DNA from: Brenneria nigrifluens DSM 30175 = ATCC 13028
Lineage (GTDB): Bacteria; Pseudomonadota; Gammaproteobacteria; Enterobacterales; Enterobacteriaceae
Direction of reading: 5' to 3'
Assembly (NCBI RefSeq): GCF_005484965.1
Contig: NZ_CP034036.1
Coordinates: 2,852,001-2,916,000 of the forward strand
DNA length: 64,000 nt
The notes beneath the pieces were generated by a model. The model was not told the DNA's origin. It ran no database searches and saw only the letters and a program-made list of their open reading frames with translations. A program made the position numbers and the translations under genes. Every line of letters starts with the position of its first letter. The first letter of the stretch is position 1. Below, piece after piece: positions 7,146-16,547 of the stretch.

Positions 7146-10100
7146 TTATTGAGGAGCATACTTGTATCTTTCTAACATTTCGTCGAGCGATGCTATGTTT
7201 ATATTTTTTTTGATCTTAAAGAGCCCTGCAGTTTCTGCTGTCTCTTGCGTATCTAAAAATGCCAATACCGCATGATAATCAGGCCTACACCAGAAGTCAT
7301 GGATAAAAATCAGTGTATCTGCAACATTTTTTTGTTGCTTTAAGCTATGCTTTATTGCGTTCAGAGTACAGGCAACGCGAAAACGTCCATCGACAAGAAT
7401 AAGGTCAAATGGGTTATCATATTTCAAGATAGATTCGCTATAACGGGGAAAATGTTCCTTCTTGGTATTATCAACCGGGTAGCCCCATTCTTTAGTTGGA
7501 CCAATATCTGCGAACTCAACTTTGCAAAGAGGACCGACCTCCTTTCGAAGCGTTTCTACCCAGAACTTATCACTTTCAACACCAAATATTTCTATATTAC
7601 ATCTGGCTGCAAGTTTTGTTGAACCGCCACTACCAAACTCGAAGTAAGATTTCGCATTCTTTAAATAACGCTCAAAAAGCTGCGTTTCTTTTACTGACAT
7701 CCGCGGCATATCAGGAATAAGAGTGCCAGGAGCCTTTATGACTTTTTTCTTTGACTCAGATACATCATCAGACTCAACGTATTTATTGTCATTAATATAG
7801 TGTCTGGCTCTTTCTTCAGAATCCATTGCCAGTATGGAATAAGTCAGATCGTGAATGCTGTAGACCGTATGCAGAATAAAGGCCAGCTTTTCACGCTGAT
7901 CTGAAGAAAATGCTTTTAGACGAGTATTATCGGGCACATATACCGCGATAGCCGAAATCATTTTTGATGACGTTAGCGTTTTCTGCTCATCAATCGTGAC
8001 AGGCTGAGCATATTCAATATTTTTCAACGTATGGAAAACAAAACCATAATTCGTCAACAGCGCTGTAATATCGCCGAACAGCAGTTGATCCTGATGCGTT
8101 TGTATAAAGGTGATACGCACCTGTACAGCAAGGCAGCCCGACAGAATACGCTCACCATAAGCAATGGCTTTTCTGATATCATAGCGGTTATCCAAAATAA
8201 GCCAGTCAAGATGATCCAGACCATGGATATGATCTAACTTTGACGTTTGCGCAACTATCTCAGCAAGCACTTGTTTTCCAGGAACCTTTTCTTGTAGTTC
8301 TCCATTTATTGTTAATGGTTTCAGATCACTACTGTATTCAGGGGCAAGACACATAGAGACAGGCGTCGGATTACCGTCACCCAAGCCATGTAATTTGATG
8401 TGCTGTATGGATTTTTTACGCAGCGGCAAATGTTTTTCTTCAACCGCGCCGATGATATCCATAATAACAAAGTGGAAAGCGTCGGTTGAGATTAAATTAA
8501 TAAAATTTGAACCGGTAACCATGCCGCCGCCATTATCAATAGTAATAACTTTGCCAGGCAGTTGGAAACTGAAGCCGTCCGATACGTTACTATTACCCAG
8601 AGCAATCGCATCGACAGGGTGCTGCAATGTAACCGGCTGATTATCATCATGGAAATAAGGCGCAAAATCACTACTCAGCGTCAATGCCTCTGGCGCTTTC
8701 CCTTCACAATAACGCTGCCATATTGCGCGCATGGCATCAGAGAAATGTTTGGCAAAACGTTTACCATCACAGACGGGTGACGAAAGTAATATATCTCGCA
8801 GGTGCTGACGAATAACGCTTAAACTATTTAAATCATTCGCAATACCTACGGTGATATTAATATATTGTTCCCAGTCATTGGCGAGCAGTTCCGGCATACC
8901 GGCATTAACCAAATGAGAAGCGGAATGGCGACCGGCAAATGTCGGCCCAGGTAAAGTAACAACGGGTACGCCCATTGCCATCGCTTCACAAGTGGTCAGC
9001 CCGCCGGAATAAGGCCATGGGTCCAGGGCGATATCGACGTCGTTGTAGCTGGCTAACAGTTCCTTATGCGGCGATGATCCTTCAATTCTAACGCGTTCTC
9101 GAACAATGCCATGTTTCTCCAACGTGGCATAAATACGTTCACTCAATGACTGATTTTTATAGTTAAAACTTTTCAAAAATAACCGCGAATTCGGAACCGC
9201 GTGTAAAATAATAGCCCATTGCGCTAGCAAGATATCATTTATTTTCGATGCGTTATTAAAACAGCCGAATGTGATATATCCCTTGCTTGTCGCCGGCAGA
9301 CCACTAATCGGGGGCAAATAATGAGGAGGTTCATAACAGATATAGTCATCCGGCAGGCGAATCAGCTTTTCAGTATATAACACATCCACCCCTGGCGGCG
9401 TTTCGACATGGTCGCTTAACAAATAATCCATCGTTTCCAGACCGGTACTGCTAATCAACCCTCCCACCCACTTTATTTGAATCGGTGCAGGAGACAGTTG
9501 AATGGTCAACATACGGCTATTGGCGTTATAGCCGCATAAATCGAACAATATATCAATCTTATCCTCACGGATTATTTGCGCCAGCGCATCATGGGGAGTC
9601 TCGGCAATCACTTTCCATTGGGCGCAAATACCTTGTATTTTTTGCGTGATATGATCTTCGCTATAGTTAGTACTGTACGCGTAAAGCTCTATTTGTGATT
9701 CCGGGATATGCGCTAGCCCTATAGTAATCATATTCCCCACTGGATGAGAGCGAAAACCATCGGAAATCATGCCAATACGCAACCGTTTATTGGCTGCTTT
9801 ATTCTCGGCAATAGCACGACGCACTTTCTCAGCAGGTTTAAAGATAGGCTGCCATGACTTACACAGCGCGAGTATCTGTTCAGCCGTTCTTTCGGGGTGA
9901 TAGTGTGCGCCGACAATGCGGTTAAAAAATGGAGTGGGATTGTTTTTAGTGGTTGTCTCGCCCTTTTGATAAACCGCATCCATCTCATCAAAATATCCGA
10001 GATCCTGCTTAATCATCCCCATATTGCTCCAATACAGCCAGTTGCCGGGATCTTCTTTTATCAGTTCTTGGAATATCTCTTCCGCCGGTTCATATTTTTT

Positions 10101-10508
10101 CAACTTCTGCAAAACCGTCGCCTGAATCGACCGTAGAGGCCTTGATTCCACCTTTGCTACCGTTTTTATTACATCAGATAAGAATATTTCCGCTTCTTCC
10201 AGCCGTTCTCTGCGGTACAGCAGATCCGCCTTGGCATGCAAGGCTTCAACATACGATGGGTAAATTTTCAGCGCCTCGTCAATATAGCGCTCCGCTTCAA
10301 AAGAATTACCGAGCTTTTGCTGTGCTCTTCCTGCAATCACCAGCAGCAACGGATTTTGAGTATCTTTTTGCAACAGTTCCGTCACTAACTGCAAAGCGTT
10401 TTCCGGCTGAATTGAAAGCCACTCGGCCGCCAATTTGATTTTCTTATTCACTGCAGAATGTGAGTTTTGCTGCTTGGCAACAACAGTTTTTGCGGACGAC
10501 TTTTTCAT
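7146..10508 (-). CDS. TPR / O-GlcNAc-transferase-like protein with two methyltransferase-like domains (probable flagellin modification)
   Basis: From the ATG at 10508 (MKKSSAKTVV) the product has 1120 residues. Residues ~25-195 form tetratricopeptide-like helices. Residues ~240-600 match the OGT/SPINDLY family: RIGMISDGFRSHPVG, DILFDLCGYNA, GCFNNASKIND, DPWPYSGGLTTCEAM and PGPTFAGRHSASH. Residues ~640-860 resemble an FkbM methyltransferase, but the usual KIDVQGAE signature is replaced by LILDNRYDI, so it is probably catalytically dead. Residues ~930-1120 look like a class I SAM fold (YFEFGSGGSTKLAA, then DLILVDGRFR). Bacterial OGT-like proteins beside fliC commonly glycosylate flagellin in the cytoplasm. 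The gene stops short of fliC by one terminator and is followed by ugd. The sugar donor cannot be read from the sequence. Confidence 0.8.
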   Translation of the reverse strand: MKKSSAKTVVAKQQNSHSAVNKKIKLAAEWLSIQPENALQLVTELLQKDTQNPLLLVIAGRAQQKLGNSFEAERYIDEALKIYPSYVEALHAKADLLYRRERLEEAEIFLSDVIKTVAKVESRPLRSIQATVLQKLKKYEPAEEIFQELIKEDPGNWLYWSNMGMIKQDLGYFDEMDAVYQKGETTTKNNPTPFFNRIVGAHYHPERTAEQILALCKSWQPIFKPAEKVRRAIAENKAANKRLRIGMISDGFRSHPVGNMITIGLAHIPESQIELYAYSTNYSEDHITQKIQGICAQWKVIAETPHDALAQIIREDKIDILFDLCGYNANSRMLTIQLSPAPIQIKWVGGLISSTGLETMDYLLSDHVETPPGVDVLYTEKLIRLPDDYICYEPPHYLPPISGLPATSKGYITFGCFNNASKINDILLAQWAIILHAVPNSRLFLKSFNYKNQSLSERIYATLEKHGIVRERVRIEGSSPHKELLASYNDVDIALDPWPYSGGLTTCEAMAMGVPVVTLPGPTFAGRHSASHLVNAGMPELLANDWEQYINITVGIANDLNSLSVIRQHLRDILLSSPVCDGKRFAKHFSDAMRAIWQRYCEGKAPEALTLSSDFAPYFHDDNQPVTLQHPVDAIALGNSNVSDGFSFQLPGKVITIDNGGGMVTGSNFINLISTDAFHFVIMDIIGAVEEKHLPLRKKSIQHIKLHGLGDGNPTPVSMCLAPEYSSDLKPLTINGELQEKVPGKQVLAEIVAQTSKLDHIHGLDHLDWLILDNRYDIRKAIAYGERILSGCLAVQVRITFIQTHQDQLLFGDITALLTNYGFVFHTLKNIEYAQPVTIDEQKTLTSSKMISAIAVYVPDNTRLKAFSSDQREKLAFILHTVYSIHDLTYSILAMDSEERARHYINDNKYVESDDVSESKKKVIKAPGTLIPDMPRMSVKETQLFERYLKNAKSYFEFGSGGSTKLAARCNIEIFGVESDKFWVETLRKEVGPLCKVEFADIGPTKEWGYPVDNTKKEHFPRYSESILKYDNPFDLILVDGRFRVACTLNAIKHSLKQQKNVADTLIFIHDFWCRPDYHAVLAFLDTQETAETAGLFKIKKNINIASLDEMLERYKYAPQ

Positions 10509-10605
10509 ATTGAGCGCTTCATCATAGGGATAACACTGGCATACCACATCAGGATCTGATCCAGATATACCGGTCTGGAGAACTCCTAGTATAAAGAGCA
10601 TAAAT

Positions 10606-10636
10606 AAAAATAGCGGGTATAAAACCCGCTATTTTT
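10606..10636 (-). terminator. fliC rho-independent terminator
   Basis: AAAAATAGCGGGT (10606-10618) and ACCCGCTATTTTT (10624-10636) form a perfect 13-bp stem with a 5-base loop, 31 bases past the fliC stop codon on the minus strand. The symmetric A and T runs allow it to work in both directions. Confidence 0.9.
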
Positions 10637-10667
10637 TACGCTATTTATTACGATTGATGCGATTAGA

Positions 10668-11561
10668 TTATTGCAGCAGAGACAGTACGCTTTGCGGAAC
10701 CTGGTTTGCCTGCGACAGGACTGCAGTACCCGCCTGTTGCAGAATCTGGTTCTTGCTCATATTGGAAACTTCCGTCGCCACATCAGCATCTTCAATACGG
10801 CTACGGGCGGACGTCAGGTTGGTTACCGTGCTGTTCAGGTTGGTAACGGTAGATTCAAAACGGTTCTGAATCGCACCCAGGCTGCTACGCAGTGAGTCAA
10901 CGCTGGAGATGGCCTTGTCGATTTCAGCCAACAGACCACTTGCAACCGTTGCGGTTGCTGCCGTTGCGCCAGTAGCAGCAGTATAAGTAGCCAGAATACC
11001 CACACCTGATGCAGCACCGGTGCTGCTTTCAGTGATACCGGTCAGTCCGGTAGTGCTGAACAGCGTAGTCGAATCGATTTTCTTCAGGCTAATATCGATG
11101 GTTTCATCATCATTGGCGCCAACCTGAATAGACAACGATTGTTCAGTAGACAGCACTTTCACGCCGTTAAACTGAGTCTGTGCGGAAACGCGGTTGATTT
11201 CTTTTACGCGGTCAACGATTTCATTGTTGATAGAAACCAGGTCATCCGCAGAGTTAGAGCCGTTGTTTGCCTGCACGGTCAATTCACGGACACGTTGCAG
11301 GTTGTTGTTGATTTCGTTCAGCGCGCCTTCAGTGGTCTGCGCGATGGAGATACCGTCGTTGGCGTTACGGGCAGCCTGAGTCAGACCTTTGATGTTCGCG
11401 GTGAAACGGTTGGCAATTGCCTGACCAGCAGCGTCGTCTTTGGCGCTGTTGATACGGTAGCCGGAAGACAGACGTTCAATAGCCGTCCCCAGTGCGGACT
11501 GAGATTTGTTCAGGTTGTTTTGAGCTATCAGCGACAGGCTGTTAGTATTAATGACTGCCAT
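10668..11561 (-). CDS. fliC: Flagellin
   Basis: The 297-residue protein has the conserved flagellin ends that form the filament core: INTNSLSLIAQNNLNKSQ at the N-terminus and VLSQANQVPQSVLSLLQ at the C-terminus. The TLR5-type segment LQRVRELTVQ is present. The central surface domain is short (roughly residues 150-210) and rich in Thr, Ala and Ser, which offers many possible O-glycosylation sites. The length is in the small flagellin class seen in soft-rot bacteria. It is a single-gene transcript, with a clear sigma28 promoter upstream and a strong terminator downstream. The neighbouring glycosyltransferase suggests it is modified. Confidence 0.97.
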   Translation of the reverse strand: MAVINTNSLSLIAQNNLNKSQSALGTAIERLSSGYRINSAKDDAAGQAIANRFTANIKGLTQAARNANDGISIAQTTEGALNEINNNLQRVRELTVQANNGSNSADDLVSINNEIVDRVKEINRVSAQTQFNGVKVLSTEQSLSIQVGANDDETIDISLKKIDSTTLFSTTGLTGITESSTGAASGVGILATYTAATGATAATATVASGLLAEIDKAISSVDSLRSSLGAIQNRFESTVTNLNSTVTNLTSARSRIEDADVATEVSNMSKNQILQQAGTAVLSQANQVPQSVLSLLQ

Positions 11562-11637
11562 AATTATATTCCTTATTGCAATTCAAGTCGGTTTAGGTTC
11601 GGGCTGTAGCCCACGGCTTTCATCACCGTCCTAACCT

Positions 11638-11664
11638 GTATCGGCACCCTTGAAAGAAGCTTTA
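11638..11664 (-). promoter_or_regulatory. Sigma28 (FliA) promoter of fliC
   Basis: On the minus strand TAAA, exactly 15 bases, then GCCGATAC: 4 of 4 and 7 of 8 with the FliA consensus TAAA-N15-GCCGATAA. It lies about 77 bases upstream of the fliC start. Confidence 0.93.
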
Positions 11665-11779
11665 AAATTATTTTCAGAAAAAAATCCGTCAGACAATTTA
11701 ATGCAGTACCGTTATTTAAATCGCCATAATGATTGCATACACTGTAATTACTGCCTGTTTTTTCTTTTATGGGTGAACC

Positions 11780-11806
11780 TAAACTTTCCTCTTGTATTGC
11801 CGATAC
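11780..11806 (+). promoter_or_regulatory. Sigma28 (FliA) promoter of fliDST
   Basis: TAAA at 11780-11783, 15 bases, then GCCGATAC at 11799-11806. It is 38 bases upstream of the fliD start and divergent from the fliC promoter. Confidence 0.93.
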
Positions 11807-11844
11807 CCTTTCCACGACATATGAAATACTTTTAAGGAAGCATA

Positions 11845-13266
11845 ATGGCCAGCATCAGTTTTACCGGTTCTACCAGCGGCTTAAGCGATATCCTGTCTCA
11901 ATTGACGACCAATGAACAGACGCGCCTTACCCCAATTAAAACCCAGCAAACGCTGTATGAAAATCGTAGTAAAGGTTTCGACACGCTGAAAACGGCGTTA
12001 ACCAAGCTGGAGTCCGCCAATGAAGCGTTGGCCAAAGCCAACTCAATCAATAAAACGACGGTCAGCAGCACCAATAGCGCTTTTACGGCTACCACAACGA
12101 GCAGCGCGTCTTCCGGCTCTTACAACGTTGAAGTCAAGAATCTTGCCACCGCTCATTCATTACTTTCGTCTGAATTCACCAGCAGCACCGATAAGCTGGG
12201 AGAAACCTCAGGTGGAACCCGGACGCTGACCATCAGTCAGCCGGGACGTGAAGAACCGCTGGAAATTACGCTTACCGACAGCCAGACCTCGCTGGAGGGT
12301 ATCCGTGACGCAATTAACAAAGCGGATAGTGGGATTGGCGCCAGTATTATCAAAGCGGATGATGACAGCTATTATCTGGCCATCACGGCGAAAGAGACCG
12401 GCACTGACGCCCAAATAAGCGTCAGCGTCACTGGGGACGACACGTTGAACAGCAAGCTCAACTACTCCGCAGACACCAATAGCGGCGCCCTGACGCAACA
12501 AACCGCCGCGCAAAATGCCGAAGTCGTTATTAACAGCATTACCGTAACACGCCAGAGCAACACCATCACCGATGCCATCGACGGTGTATCGCTGACGCTA
12601 AAAGCGCAAACCACTTCCGGCTCGCCGGAAACACTTGATGTCGCCAACGATACAGAGCCGATGCAGAAGGCCATTCAGGAATGGGTGGATGCCTACAACG
12701 CGCTACAAACCACGATCGGCACCTTAACAAAATACACCGCCGTTGACTCCGGCGCCGATGAGCAAGACTCAAGTAATGGCGTGTTGCTTGGCAATAGCAC
12801 GTTACGTAATATTCAGAACAAGCTGAAAACGCAGATCTCCAATGCCCAAAACGGAATGGATATCAGCACCCTGAATGAACTCGGGGTTAAGCAAAATGCC
12901 ACTACCGGGGTACTGGAAGTCGACACGGAAAAACTGCAAACGGCGCTGAAAGAAAAATCCGGCAGTGTGACGGAGTTCTTTATCGGCGACGGAAAAACCA
13001 CAGGTTTTGCCACCCAGGTTAATACTTATCTGGATAATGTCCTGGATTCTAAAGATGGTGCTATCCAGGTTGCAAAAGACGGGATTGCATCCACGCTAAA
13101 AACATTACAGAAGCAGTATGACAATACGCAAGTCAGCATCGAGGCTACCATCGCCCGATATAAAGCGCAGTTCACGCAGTTAGATACGCTGGTTTCACAG
13201 ATGAACAGCACCAGCGATTATCTGACAACGCAACTCGCCGCATTAAGCAATACCAGCAGCAGCTAA
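11845..13266 (+). CDS. fliD: Flagellar filament cap protein (HAP2)
   Basis: The 473-residue protein caps the filament tip and helps exported flagellin fold into place. The N-terminal SISFTGSTSGLSDILSQL and the C-terminal coiled-coil with QFTQLDTLVSQMNSTSDYLTTQL are the conserved FliD ends that contact the filament; the middle is Thr/Ser-rich and variable. The length matches enterobacterial FliD (about 465). It leads the fliDST operon from its own sigma28 promoter, and AAGGAAG sits just before the ATG. Confidence 0.95.
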   Translation: MASISFTGSTSGLSDILSQLTTNEQTRLTPIKTQQTLYENRSKGFDTLKTALTKLESANEALAKANSINKTTVSSTNSAFTATTTSSASSGSYNVEVKNLATAHSLLSSEFTSSTDKLGETSGGTRTLTISQPGREEPLEITLTDSQTSLEGIRDAINKADSGIGASIIKADDDSYYLAITAKETGTDAQISVSVTGDDTLNSKLNYSADTNSGALTQQTAAQNAEVVINSITVTRQSNTITDAIDGVSLTLKAQTTSGSPETLDVANDTEPMQKAIQEWVDAYNALQTTIGTLTKYTAVDSGADEQDSSNGVLLGNSTLRNIQNKLKTQISNAQNGMDISTLNELGVKQNATTGVLEVDTEKLQTALKEKSGSVTEFFIGDGKTTGFATQVNTYLDNVLDSKDGAIQVAKDGIASTLKTLQKQYDNTQVSIEATIARYKAQFTQLDTLVSQMNSTSDYLTTQLAALSNTSSS

Positions 13267-13278
13267 GAAGGAGCCTTG

Positions 13279-13686
13279 ATGTACACTAGAAACGGCAGTC
13301 AGGCCTATGCGCGCGTGGGCCTGGAAAGTGGCGTAATGAGCGCCAGCCCTCATCAATTGATTGTAATGTTACTTGACGGGGCGAAAAGCGCGATGGTCAG
13401 GGCACGCATTTTGATGCAACAAGGCGACATAGCCAATAAGGGTATTGCCTTGTCTAAAGCAATCGACATTATCACTAATGGACTTAAAGCCGGTCTGGAC
13501 GTAGAGAAAGGTGGTGAGCTGGCGGAAAACCTGTCGGCACTCTATGACTATATGGCGCAACGGTTGATGATCGCCAATCTGCATAACGACGTAAAAGTCA
13601 TTGAGGAAGTGGAAGCTTTGCTGGAAAACATTGCCGATGCCTGGCGTCAGATTGGTCCAAACTATCAACCGGCGCAGGAAGCATAA
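13279..13686 (+). CDS. fliS: Flagellin export chaperone FliS
   Basis: The 135-residue cytoplasmic helical-bundle protein binds the flagellin C-terminus and prevents early polymerisation. The signature ASPHQLIVMLLDGA near residues 22-35 is clear. I chose the ATG at 13279 rather than the TTG just before it, since AAGGAG stands 6 bases upstream and the product then starts MYTRNGSQAYARV like its homologues. It lies 12 bases after fliD and is followed almost directly by fliT. Confidence 0.96.
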   Translation: MYTRNGSQAYARVGLESGVMSASPHQLIVMLLDGAKSAMVRARILMQQGDIANKGIALSKAIDIITNGLKAGLDVEKGGELAENLSALYDYMAQRLMIANLHNDVKVIEEVEALLENIADAWRQIGPNYQPAQEA

Positions 13687-13687
13687 A

Positions 13688-14062
13688 ATGGATGATCTCC
13701 GCCAGCTTCTTAAAGATTATAAGCAACTGCAATCCCTCAGCAGAAAGATCCTTGGTCTAGCCTCAGGCGGCCAGTGGGACGAGTTGGTTGAGCAAGAGAT
13801 TATTTATATTCAATCCGTCGAGAAATTGAGCGCTACGCCCATTCCGACTAATTTAGATAGCGTTATACAGTTGCATTTTCGGCGGATTTTGCAGGAAATT
13901 CTTGAAAATGAAGCGCAGATAAAACAACTGCTGCAAAACAGGATGAATGAGTTGAGTTCACTGATGGACACTTCGCGTAAACAACATGCCGTCAACTCCG
14001 CCTACGCCGAATTTGCCGGGCATAAACTATTACCTGGCGAACCAACCAAGATCGTAAAGTAA
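13688..14062 (+). CDS. fliT: FliT, FliD chaperone and FlhDC regulator
   Basis: The 124-residue helical protein starts at MDDLRQLLKDYKQL (ATG 13688), one base after the fliS stop. An open frame runs further upstream inside fliS, but the operon position and family length favour this start. FliT is the export chaperone of FliD and in Salmonella also binds FlhC to reduce FlhDC activity. Sequence similarity within the family is low, so the call rests partly on its place after fliDS. Confidence 0.88.
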   Translation: MDDLRQLLKDYKQLQSLSRKILGLASGGQWDELVEQEIIYIQSVEKLSATPIPTNLDSVIQLHFRRILQEILENEAQIKQLLQNRMNELSSLMDTSRKQHAVNSAYAEFAGHKLLPGEPTKIVK

Positions 14063-14096
14063 GCTATCGCTTTGCTCTATATGAGCTCAATTCATC

Positions 14097-14116
14097 ATGC
14101 CTGCGCCGACAGGCAT
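14097..14116 (+). terminator. Candidate terminator after fliDST
   Basis: ATGCCTG (14097-14103) pairs with CAGGCAT (14110-14116), with a 6-base loop followed by only a short T run. It lies between the convergent fliT and fliE genes. Confidence 0.5.
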
Positions 14117-14177
14117 TTCATGACAATCGAAAGGCTAATTTGCACATCGATTTCTACTGCGGGAAATAACGGCAGAA

Positions 14178-14492
14178 TCACACCGTCATATTCATCACTT
14201 CCTGATAGGCGGATACCAGTTTATTGCGTACCTGAATCCCCATTTGCATGGATATTGAGGATTTCTGCAGATCAACCATCACATCGTTCAATGCCACGCC
14301 GGGCTTACCCAGGGTAAAATTCTGCGCCTGAGTGCGGGAGTGCTGCTGCACTTCACTGATTTTATCCATTGCCGATCTGAGTTCAGTGGCAAAACCAGGT
14401 TCTACCGCAGGCCGGGAAACCGGCGCGTTTGCCGCCTGCAAAGCGTTAACCTGCAGCTGCTGTAATACTCCTTCGATACCGTTAACAGACAT
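14178..14492 (-). CDS. fliE: Flagellar hook-basal body complex protein FliE
   Basis: The 104-residue protein joins the MS ring to the rod. The conserved C-terminal part (PGVALNDVMVDLQKSSISMQMGIQVRNKLVSAYQEVMNM) is intact, read here as short blocks: DVMVDLQKSSISMQ and VRNKLVSAYQEVMNM. It is transcribed alone, divergent from fliF as in other enterobacteria. Confidence 0.96.
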   Translation of the reverse strand: MSVNGIEGVLQQLQVNALQAANAPVSRPAVEPGFATELRSAMDKISEVQQHSRTQAQNFTLGKPGVALNDVMVDLQKSSISMQMGIQVRNKLVSAYQEVMNMTV

Positions 14493-14828
14493 ATTCCCCT
14501 CGCTCGTCTCCCAGAGTGCATTTTCATTGCCGTAAGTGATGATTGTTTAACTAAATAAACCTTATAACGGCAAGCATTTCGTTTGAAATACGCCGATTTT
14601 TTCTGTCACCACTCCAGGTCACACACCCTATCACATCCTTTACGCGCTAAATCGTCCAATTAGCGTTAAAAAGGTGGGCTTATCGACCCATCGATTTTTC
14701 TTTTCCGGAAAATAATGACATGCCTGCAATTGTAGGCGAATTGTTTTATTGATTGCGCATTCAGGGAGTTCTGTTTTGTTACGTAACAACGTTAAGTATA
14801 CCGTTCAACAACCAAGCAGAGATCGAGT
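14493..14828. promoter_or_regulatory. Divergent fliE / fliF control region
   Basis: This 336-base space between oppositely oriented fliE and fliF must hold the two class II promoters activated by FlhD4C2. I could not place FlhDC boxes with confidence by eye, and I see no sigma28 box with correct spacing. It contains no plausible gene. Confidence 0.6.
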
Positions 14829-16547
14829 ATGAACGCCTCGATAACCGGCACTGCTACCGGTAAAAACGGCTTTGGCGAAATACTCAACCGCTTACGCGCC
14901 AATCCGAAAATTCCTCTATTGATTGCCGCCGCCGCTGCCGTCGCCATTATTGTCGCGCTGGCCTTGTGGGCCAAAGGTCCCGACTATCGGGTGCTGTATA
15001 GCAATGTCAATGACCGTGATGGCGGGGCCATTGTCAGCGAATTAACCAAACTGAATATTCCTTATCGCTTTGCCGATGGCGGCGGCGCGATAATGATCCC
15101 GGCACAAAATGTGCACGAAACGCGTTTACGTCTGGCGCAATTAGGTTTACCTAAAGGCGGCGCAGTCGGTTTTGAACTGCTCGATCAGGAAAAGTTCGGC
15201 ATCAGCCAATTCAGTGAGCAGATCAATTATCAGCGCGCTCTGGAAGGCGAGCTTTCAAGAACCATCGAAACGCTGGGACCGGTACAAAACGCCCGCGTTC
15301 ATTTGGCTATTCCCAAGCCCTCTCTTTTTGTTCGTGAGCAAAAGTCCCCTTCCTCCTCGGTAACATTAACGCTGCAACCCGGCCGTGCGCTGGACGAAGG
15401 GCAAATCAACTCGATTGTCTATATGGTATCCAGCAGCGTTGCCGGGCTCCCCCCGGATAACGTTACCGTCGTTGACCAAACCGGGCGTCTGCTGACGCAG
15501 GCCGGCGGCAGCGCCCGCGATCTGAACGCGGCGCAGCTTAAATACAGCAACGAAGTCGAAGCCATGTATCAGCGTCGTATAGAGGCTATCATCGCTCCTA
15601 TCGTCGGCATGGGAAATGTGCATGCGCAGGTGACGGCTCAAATCGACTTTGCCGCCCGAGAGCAAACCGATGAGCAGTATCAGCCAAATCAGGCGCCAGA
15701 CAAAGCCGCGATTCGCTCGCAGCAAACCAGCCAGAGTGAGCAGAGAGGCGGGCCTAACGTCGGCGGCGTGCCTGGCGCGCTGTCTAATCAACCCGCACCC
15801 GCGCCTACCGCGCCGATTGAGGCGCAGCCCAATAATAACGCCAACGCGAATGCCAATAATCAGCCCGGCCAGCAGAATAACGCGGCGGGTACGCAGGCCA
15901 ATGCCAGCGCCAATACCGCCATTCAGACGTCCAACGTCCGTAACGATGCCACGACAAACTACGAAGTAGATAAAACCATACTGCACACCAGGCACAGCAG
16001 CGGTGGCGTAAAACGGTTGTCCGCGGCGATCATCGTTAACTATTTGCCTCCGGGCGAAGACGGTAAACCGGTCGCGCTGACAGAAGATCAAATCAAACAG
16101 ATTGAAACCGTTGCCCGTGAAGCCATGGGATTTTCAGCCGAACGCGGCGACTCGTTAAACGTTGTCAATACGCCGTTTATGGAGTCGGTTGAAGGCACCG
16201 GCGAACTCCCCTTCTGGCAGCAACAGGCGTTTTTCGATCTGCTGATCGAAGCGGGCCGCTGGTTGCTGGTACTGATTGTCGCCTGGATATTATGGCGCAA
16301 GCTGGTCCGTCCGCAGTTGCAGAAGAAAGCTCAGCAACAAGAGGCCGCCATGGCGGCGGCAGCCATGGGTAAAGACGGAAATGACGATGTCGTCGTCAAT
16401 CTGAGCACCTCGGAAGCGGAGCAGCAGAGAAAATCGCAACAGCGTATCAGCGCAGAGCTGCAAAGCCAGCGGATACGTGAACTGGCAGAGAACGATCCTC
16501 GCGTCGTCGCGTTGGTCATTCGTGAATGGATGAGTAGTGAACTATGA
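14829..16547 (+). CDS. fliF: MS-ring protein FliF
   Basis: The 572-residue protein forms the membrane MS ring on which rod, C-ring and export gate are built. A first membrane segment lies at about residues 30-48, followed by the RBM domains (VLYSNVNDRDGGAIVSEL, LPKGGAVGFELLD). A low-complexity stretch rich in Asn, Gln, Ala and Pro lies around residues 310-370. The second membrane segment (WLLVLIVAWILW) is near residue 478, and the FliG-binding tail follows. It starts the fliFGHIJK operon and overlaps fliG by 4 bases. Confidence 0.97.
   Translation: MNASITGTATGKNGFGEILNRLRANPKIPLLIAAAAAVAIIVALALWAKGPDYRVLYSNVNDRDGGAIVSELTKLNIPYRFADGGGAIMIPAQNVHETRLRLAQLGLPKGGAVGFELLDQEKFGISQFSEQINYQRALEGELSRTIETLGPVQNARVHLAIPKPSLFVREQKSPSSSVTLTLQPGRALDEGQINSIVYMVSSSVAGLPPDNVTVVDQTGRLLTQAGGSARDLNAAQLKYSNEVEAMYQRRIEAIIAPIVGMGNVHAQVTAQIDFAAREQTDEQYQPNQAPDKAAIRSQQTSQSEQRGGPNVGGVPGALSNQPAPAPTAPIEAQPNNNANANANNQPGQQNNAAGTQANASANTAIQTSNVRNDATTNYEVDKTILHTRHSSGGVKRLSAAIIVNYLPPGEDGKPVALTEDQIKQIETVAREAMGFSAERGDSLNVVNTPFMESVEGTGELPFWQQQAFFDLLIEAGRWLLVLIVAWILWRKLVRPQLQKKAQQQEAAMAAAAMGKDGNDDVVVNLSTSEAEQQRKSQQRISAELQSQRIRELAENDPRVVALVIREWMSSEL

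Noticed and set aside
15366..16091. 241-codon minus-strand frame inside fliF
   Set aside because: Antisense shadow of fliF; Ile/Gly/Arg-rich text without known domains.
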